Assembly (NCBI GenBank): GCA_026416755.1
Contig: JAOAEP010000065.1
Location: 1 to 19,113, forward strand
Direction of reading: 5' to 3'
Source of the DNA: a bacterium
Lineage (GTDB): Bacteria; Ratteibacteria; UBA8468; B48-G9; JAFGKM01
Length of the DNA: 19,113 nucleotides
The notes under the pieces were generated by a model that worked only from the letters and a program-made list of their open reading frames with translations, was not told where the DNA came from and ran no database searches. Shown piece after piece: positions 15,403 to 19,113 of this stretch (positions are counted from its first letter, which is position 1; every line of letters starts with the position of its first letter). The translations under genes were made by a program, and so were the position numbers.

Positions 15403-17299
15403 TTTTTAATGGTAAAGTAATTATAAAATTTTTACCTTGAGGGGAAATTTCAATTTTTAATTCTCCATGATGTTTTTCTATTATTTTTCTTGCGATTAAC
15501 ATCTTAATTGACAATTTTGGTTCAAGTTTGGGATTAAATGGTATAAAAATTTCATCTTCGTCCATTATTTTTATTTTTTCTCCTTTTTCACTAAAAATGA
15601 TTTTAAGTAAATTTTCTGTTTTAATTACTTCCATAAAAATCTTATTTTTTTCATTATCCTCTTTTATAAACTCAAAAATATTAGAAAATGCTTCTTTCAA
15701 TTTTAAAATATCGCCTTTAATTACTAAATCTAAATTGTAAAGATTTCTTTTTTCAATATCTTTTTCTGACACAAATTCATCAAGAAATTTATTAAAATCA
15801 ATCTCTTCTCCTTTTATTTCTATATCTTCACCAATATTATTTATCATATTCACTATTTCATTTATCCTTTTAACTTCTTCTATTACAATTCCTGAAAACT
15901 TCTCCCTAAATTCTTTATCATCATACATATTAGGTAACATTTGAGCAAATGTATTTATAGCAACAAGTGGATTTTTCAATTCATGTGATAATCTTGAAGA
16001 TATTAAAGACCAATATTTATTTCTCTCCATCTCTTTTTCTTTTTTTTCCAATTCTTTAATTTTGGTAATATCCTGAAATACACACATTGCACCAATTATG
16101 TTTCCAGAGTCATCTTTTATAATATTTGTACTTAAACCAAGAATTATTTTCCCAGGTATATAGTTAATTTCAATTCTATAAACTTTTTCTCCGTACATTA
16201 ATGCTTTTCTAACAATATCTGCTATTTGGGAACCTACTTTTTCTATTTTTTTACCTTTAACTTCATTAAATACTACTTTCAGAATTTTTTCTCCATAGTT
16301 ATTTAATAAGTTGATTTTGCCATCTTTTTCTACACCTATAATTCCTAAAGGAAGGTTTTCCAATAAAAATTCTTGATACTTCTTTTGATAAGCAATCTCT
16401 GAATAAAGGAAAAAATTATCAAAAACAATAGAAATATAATCACAAAATAAAGTGAGAGTAAATATATCATCATTTGTTATCTCTTCATTTACACTTTTTT
16501 CACCTATTGTTAAAAAACCAATAAGTTTTCCATTAAAAGTTTTCAAAGGAATTATCAAAGTCGCATTTAATAATCTTAAAAAACTTTTTAATTCCCAATT
16601 AAGAGAAATATTTCTAATATCTATTATTTTATTTTCACTTAAAAACCATTTAATTACAAAAGAATTAGAATTCAATTCCAGTGTTTTACATATATTTTCA
16701 TCAATACCAAGAGAAGCATAAATTTTGAAAATTCCCTCTTCCTTCAAAAAAATTGTCAATGAATTAAATTGGAAAAAGTATCTTAAAATTTTGAGGATTT
16801 CATAGCAAATTTTTTTAATTTCCAAGAAATTTTCTGCTATACATTTAAAAATTGTTTGAAAAAAATAATTTTTAAACTCATTTTCTTTTACTATATTTTT
16901 ATCAAATACTTTTGCTTGGCTCTTATAAGAATCTTTATTTAAACTTAAATTTATCCATTTTTCAGCTTTTTTTAAAACATGAAAAATCTTTTCAACTAAA
17001 AATGGTTTTTCAATAATATCAAAGATTTCCCTTTCTAATATATCTCTCACTATTTTATCATAGTTTGAAATCAAAAGTACAATAAGAATTTCAGGTTTTT
17101 CAATATTTATTTTTTCTATTAATTCTATTGGATTAATTTCGCTCAAATATGTGTCAATAAAGATCAAAAATGGCTCATTTTTATTGATTTTTTCTATAAC
17201 TTCTATTGATTTTATCTCCTCTACATAATATTCTTTGAGTATAATTTTTAAAGTATGAATTATGCTTTTGTCTTCACTCACTATCCCAATATATTTCAT
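15395..17299 (-). CDS. Degenerate histidine kinase (REC-like, GAF, PAS, HisKA, broken ATPase domain)
   Basis: A 634-residue protein with no frame break. A receiver-like domain (1-115) has Asp49 and Lys98, but the usual acidic pair is Ser8-Glu9. A GAF-like region (about 140-295) and PAS (about 308-425) follow. The HisKA domain keeps His439 in SHELKNP, including the HExxN pattern linked to phosphatase activity. The catalytic ATP-binding domain (about 500-634) is ruined: the N-box Asn is lost (SNIFEFIKE at 539-547), DNGxG is replaced around 570-575 (SEKGEK), and the GxGLG lid is replaced by EPKLS (593-597). The neighbour upstream keeps all three motifs in an otherwise similar HisKA-ATPase core. 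I infer a pseudokinase that is phosphorylated in trans, or acts as a phosphatase or scaffold, for the NtrC-like regulator. Start ATG abuts the upstream stop, with AAAAAGGAT before it. Confidence 0.88.
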   Translation of the reverse strand: MKYIGIVSEDKSIIHTLKIILKEYYVEEIKSIEVIEKINKNEPFLIFIDTYLSEINPIELIEKINIEKPEILIVLLISNYDKIVRDILEREIFDIIEKPFLVEKIFHVLKKAEKWINLSLNKDSYKSQAKVFDKNIVKENEFKNYFFQTIFKCIAENFLEIKKICYEILKILRYFFQFNSLTIFLKEEGIFKIYASLGIDENICKTLELNSNSFVIKWFLSENKIIDIRNISLNWELKSFLRLLNATLIIPLKTFNGKLIGFLTIGEKSVNEEITNDDIFTLTLFCDYISIVFDNFFLYSEIAYQKKYQEFLLENLPLGIIGVEKDGKINLLNNYGEKILKVVFNEVKGKKIEKVGSQIADIVRKALMYGEKVYRIEINYIPGKIILGLSTNIIKDDSGNIIGAMCVFQDITKIKELEKKEKEMERNKYWSLISSRLSHELKNPLVAINTFAQMLPNMYDDKEFREKFSGIVIEEVKRINEIVNMINNIGEDIEIKGEEIDFNKFLDEFVSEKDIEKRNLYNLDLVIKGDILKLKEAFSNIFEFIKEDNEKNKIFMEVIKTENLLKIIFSEKGEKIKIMDEDEIFIPFNPKLEPKLSIKMLIARKIIEKHHGELKIEISPQGKNFIITLPLKNE

Positions 17300-19113
17300 T
17301 TAAAAGATCCTTTTTGGTAATTCCACATAAACTTTTGTTCCCATTTTTTCTTTACTTTCAATTCTTATTTTACCCTTATGGTCTTCTATAATTCTCAAAA
17401 CTATTGATAAACCCAATCCTGTTCCTTTTTCTTTTGTTGTAAAAAACGGATCAAAAATTTTATCCATTATCTCTTCTTTAATTCCGTATCCATTATCTGC
17501 TATCAAAATTTCCACAAAATCTTCTTTTTCATTAATTTCTATTTCAACCAAACCATTATTGTGATTTACTGCTTCAAAACTATTTAAAATTATGTTAAGA
17601 AAAACTTGTTTCAATCTTTCCTTATCACCTTTAATTATAACATCTTTTTCAGGAAATTTTTTTATTATAGAAACTTGTTTATTTTTAAATTGGTAATTCA
17701 TAAGAGATATTGTAGAATTAATGACATCAAAAAGATTAACTTCTTCAATTTTAGGTATCTGTGGTCTGGAAAATATGAGGACTTGTTCAATAAGATTATT
17801 TATTCTTGATACTTCATCTTTAAGAACATTTGAATATATTTCTCTAAATTCAGGGTCATCATATTTAAGTGGGAAAAGTTCTGCAAATGTCTTTATTGCT
17901 ACTAACGGATTTTTAATTTCATGTGCAAGTCCTGCTGCCATTACACCAAGAGAAGCAAGTTTTTCAGTTCTCTTTATTTCATCTTCAAGTTGTTTTATTT
18001 TTGTCATATCTGTAAAGATAACTTGCACTCCCAGAAATTCGCTTTTTTCATCAAAAAAGGAAGTTGTAATTACATTAAAAATTTTATCTTTAAAATTTAA
18101 CTCCATTATTTTTATATCCTTACTAATATTTTCATAGAATTCTCTTACTTGTGAAGAGATTTTATCGGGAAGGATCTTTGAAAAATGCTTCTTTAAAAGT
18201 TCTTCTTTTTTACCAAGAATACTTTCAATTGTAGTATTTAAAAGAGACACTTTCCCCTCTTTATCAAAACTTATAACTCCAATAGGTGCATTATCAAGCA
18301 AATTTTTTATATAACTATTGATTTCCGAAATTTGATGGTATAGTTTAATGTTCTCAATCGATAGACCAACCATATATCCAAGATTTATTAATAATAGTTG
18401 ATCTCTATAGGTAAATACTTTTTTATCCTTTTTTTCTTTAAGAAAAATTACTCCTTTCATCTCTCCTTTTTCTTCAATCGCCACAGCAACATCATATCCA
18501 AATTTTTCAAACTCTAAAACTATTTGTTTTTTTTCTGGATAAATCATTTCAAATCTTTTTTCTTCCTCTTTTATCATTATTTTTGTTTTTTTTAAAACGT
18601 CAAAAAACAACGTATTCTTTTTAAAGACAATATCTATATCTTCTGATAAATCTTCTTTTTCAAAAGGAAAATCATTCTTCTCTTTAAATAAAAACAGTAG
18701 TTTTTTAGGTATATTTAAAAATTCTGAAAGTACTGTTTGTAGATTATTAAAAATTTCTTTTGGATTTGAAAAAGAAAATAGAATTTCAAACAATCTTTGA
18801 GTAAAAAATTCTATATCCAATTTTAATACTCTTATTCTTAAAAATCTTCTTAAATGTTCCTTCAATGGAGAAAAAAGAATTGCAATTAAAAAGCCACTTA
18901 AAATTACAGGCCACTCTCTAGGTACAATATTAAAGAAAAAAAATAGAAATTTAAAAGCATGTAAACAAAACAAGTAAATTATAAAAAGCAGTAAGGATAA
19001 AAGCAAATAAAGAGAAATTGCTTCGTAAACAAGAATAATATCCATTATTTTATATTTGGCTATACCATATATTATAATACTGGACATTACTACTGAAGCA
19101 AATGGCCCTAATC
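17300..19113 (-). CDS. Membrane histidine kinase with GAF and PAS domains (5' end beyond window)
   Basis: The frame is open to the window edge, so the gene starts outside. An internal ATG at 19087 gives 595 residues but has no ribosome binding site. The nine codons before it continue the pattern seen just before the last helices of 7TM-type sensor kinases (KYKIMDI is typical). From that ATG: membrane helices at about 17-52 and 58-74, a GAF-like domain (about 95-250), PAS (about 260-365), HisKA with His389 in AHEIKNP, and an intact ATPase domain with Asn502 (N box), DNGYG (531-535), DPFFTTK (546-552) and GTGLG (555-559). It should autophosphorylate at His389 and phosphorylate one or both response regulators encoded downstream. 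Its HisKA is clearly paralogous to that of the next gene (AHEIKNPLVAIKTFA versus SHELKNPLVAINTFA). The signal is unknown. Confidence 0.93.
   Translation of the reverse strand, partial: LGPFASVVMSSIIIYGIAKYKIMDIILVYEAISLYLLLSLLLFIIYLFCLHAFKFLFFFFNIVPREWPVILSGFLIAILFSPLKEHLRRFLRIRVLKLDIEFFTQRLFEILFSFSNPKEIFNNLQTVLSEFLNIPKKLLFLFKEKNDFPFEKEDLSEDIDIVFKKNTLFFDVLKKTKIMIKEEEKRFEMIYPEKKQIVLEFEKFGYDVAVAIEEKGEMKGVIFLKEKKDKKVFTYRDQLLLINLGYMVGLSIENIKLYHQISEINSYIKNLLDNAPIGVISFDKEGKVSLLNTTIESILGKKEELLKKHFSKILPDKISSQVREFYENISKDIKIMELNFKDKIFNVITTSFFDEKSEFLGVQVIFTDMTKIKQLEDEIKRTEKLASLGVMAAGLAHEIKNPLVAIKTFAELFPLKYDDPEFREIYSNVLKDEVSRINNLIEQVLIFSRPQIPKIEEVNLFDVINSTISLMNYQFKNKQVSIIKKFPEKDVIIKGDKERLKQVFLNIILNSFEAVNHNNGLVEIEINEKEDFVEILIADNGYGIKEEIMDKIFDPFFTTKEKGTGLGLSIVLRIIEDHKGKIRIESKEKMGTKVYVELPKRIF

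Noticed and set aside
17721..18137. 138-codon open frame on the + strand opposite the membrane kinase
   Set aside because: Antisense shadow of the HisKA/PAS coding region, with low-complexity composition and no family match.
1..19113. CRISPR arrays, insertion sequences, phage genes, sigma-54 promoters and hairpin terminators
   Set aside because: Read on both strands, I saw no direct-repeat arrays, no transposase or integrase, no convincing -24/-12 element, and no stable hairpin with a T run apart from the tRNA itself.

Overview
The window looks like chromosomal core and signalling DNA from an AT-rich, rod-shaped bacterium. Coding is dense: there is no gap over about 20 bases between genes, and most neighbours touch or overlap. 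Proteins are rich in Lys, Ile and Glu, arginine is mostly AGA, and some genes open with TTG. Wall synthesis genes (murA, dapB, the mre/rod set) and a sigma-54-type activator mark it as a bacterium, most plausibly a diderm from a poorly sampled lineage. That placement is inference; no phylum can be named from the window. No mobile element, CRISPR array or phage gene was seen.

Left arm, + strand (47-5846): murA, dapB, an LL-diaminopimelate aminotransferase (dapL), a divergent PurE-like protein, a LacD-type class I aldolase, pfkA, and a tRNA-Cys(GCA). The first three make UDP-GlcNAc-enolpyruvate and diaminopimelate for peptidoglycan and lysine. The aldolase and phosphofructokinase form an apparent glycolytic pair. 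The PurE-like protein has the PurE fold signature but lacks the usual catalytic residues.

Right arm, - strand (19113 down to 5849): one uninterrupted run of eleven genes. In transcription order these are a membrane histidine kinase (5' end outside the window), a second kinase-like protein with a ruined ATP-binding domain, an NtrC-type activator with an altered GAFTGA loop, a REC-GAF-HD-GYP phosphodiesterase, a stand-alone EF-Tu domain II-like protein, mreB, mreC, mreD, PBP2 (mrdA), rodA, and a TIGR03960-like radical SAM protein. Four signalling genes therefore sit directly upstream of the whole rod-elongation machine with no room for a conventional terminator. This suggests, but does not prove, shared transcription of two-component and cyclic-di-GMP signalling with cell-shape genes.

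The two arms converge at 5846-5849, where the 3' end of the tRNA and the radical SAM stop codon are only two bases apart. The points most worth a second look are the PurE-like protein without catalytic residues, the pseudo-histidine-kinase that keeps its phosphatase-type His motif, the GAFTNA activator, and the signalling-elongasome gene fusion at operon level.
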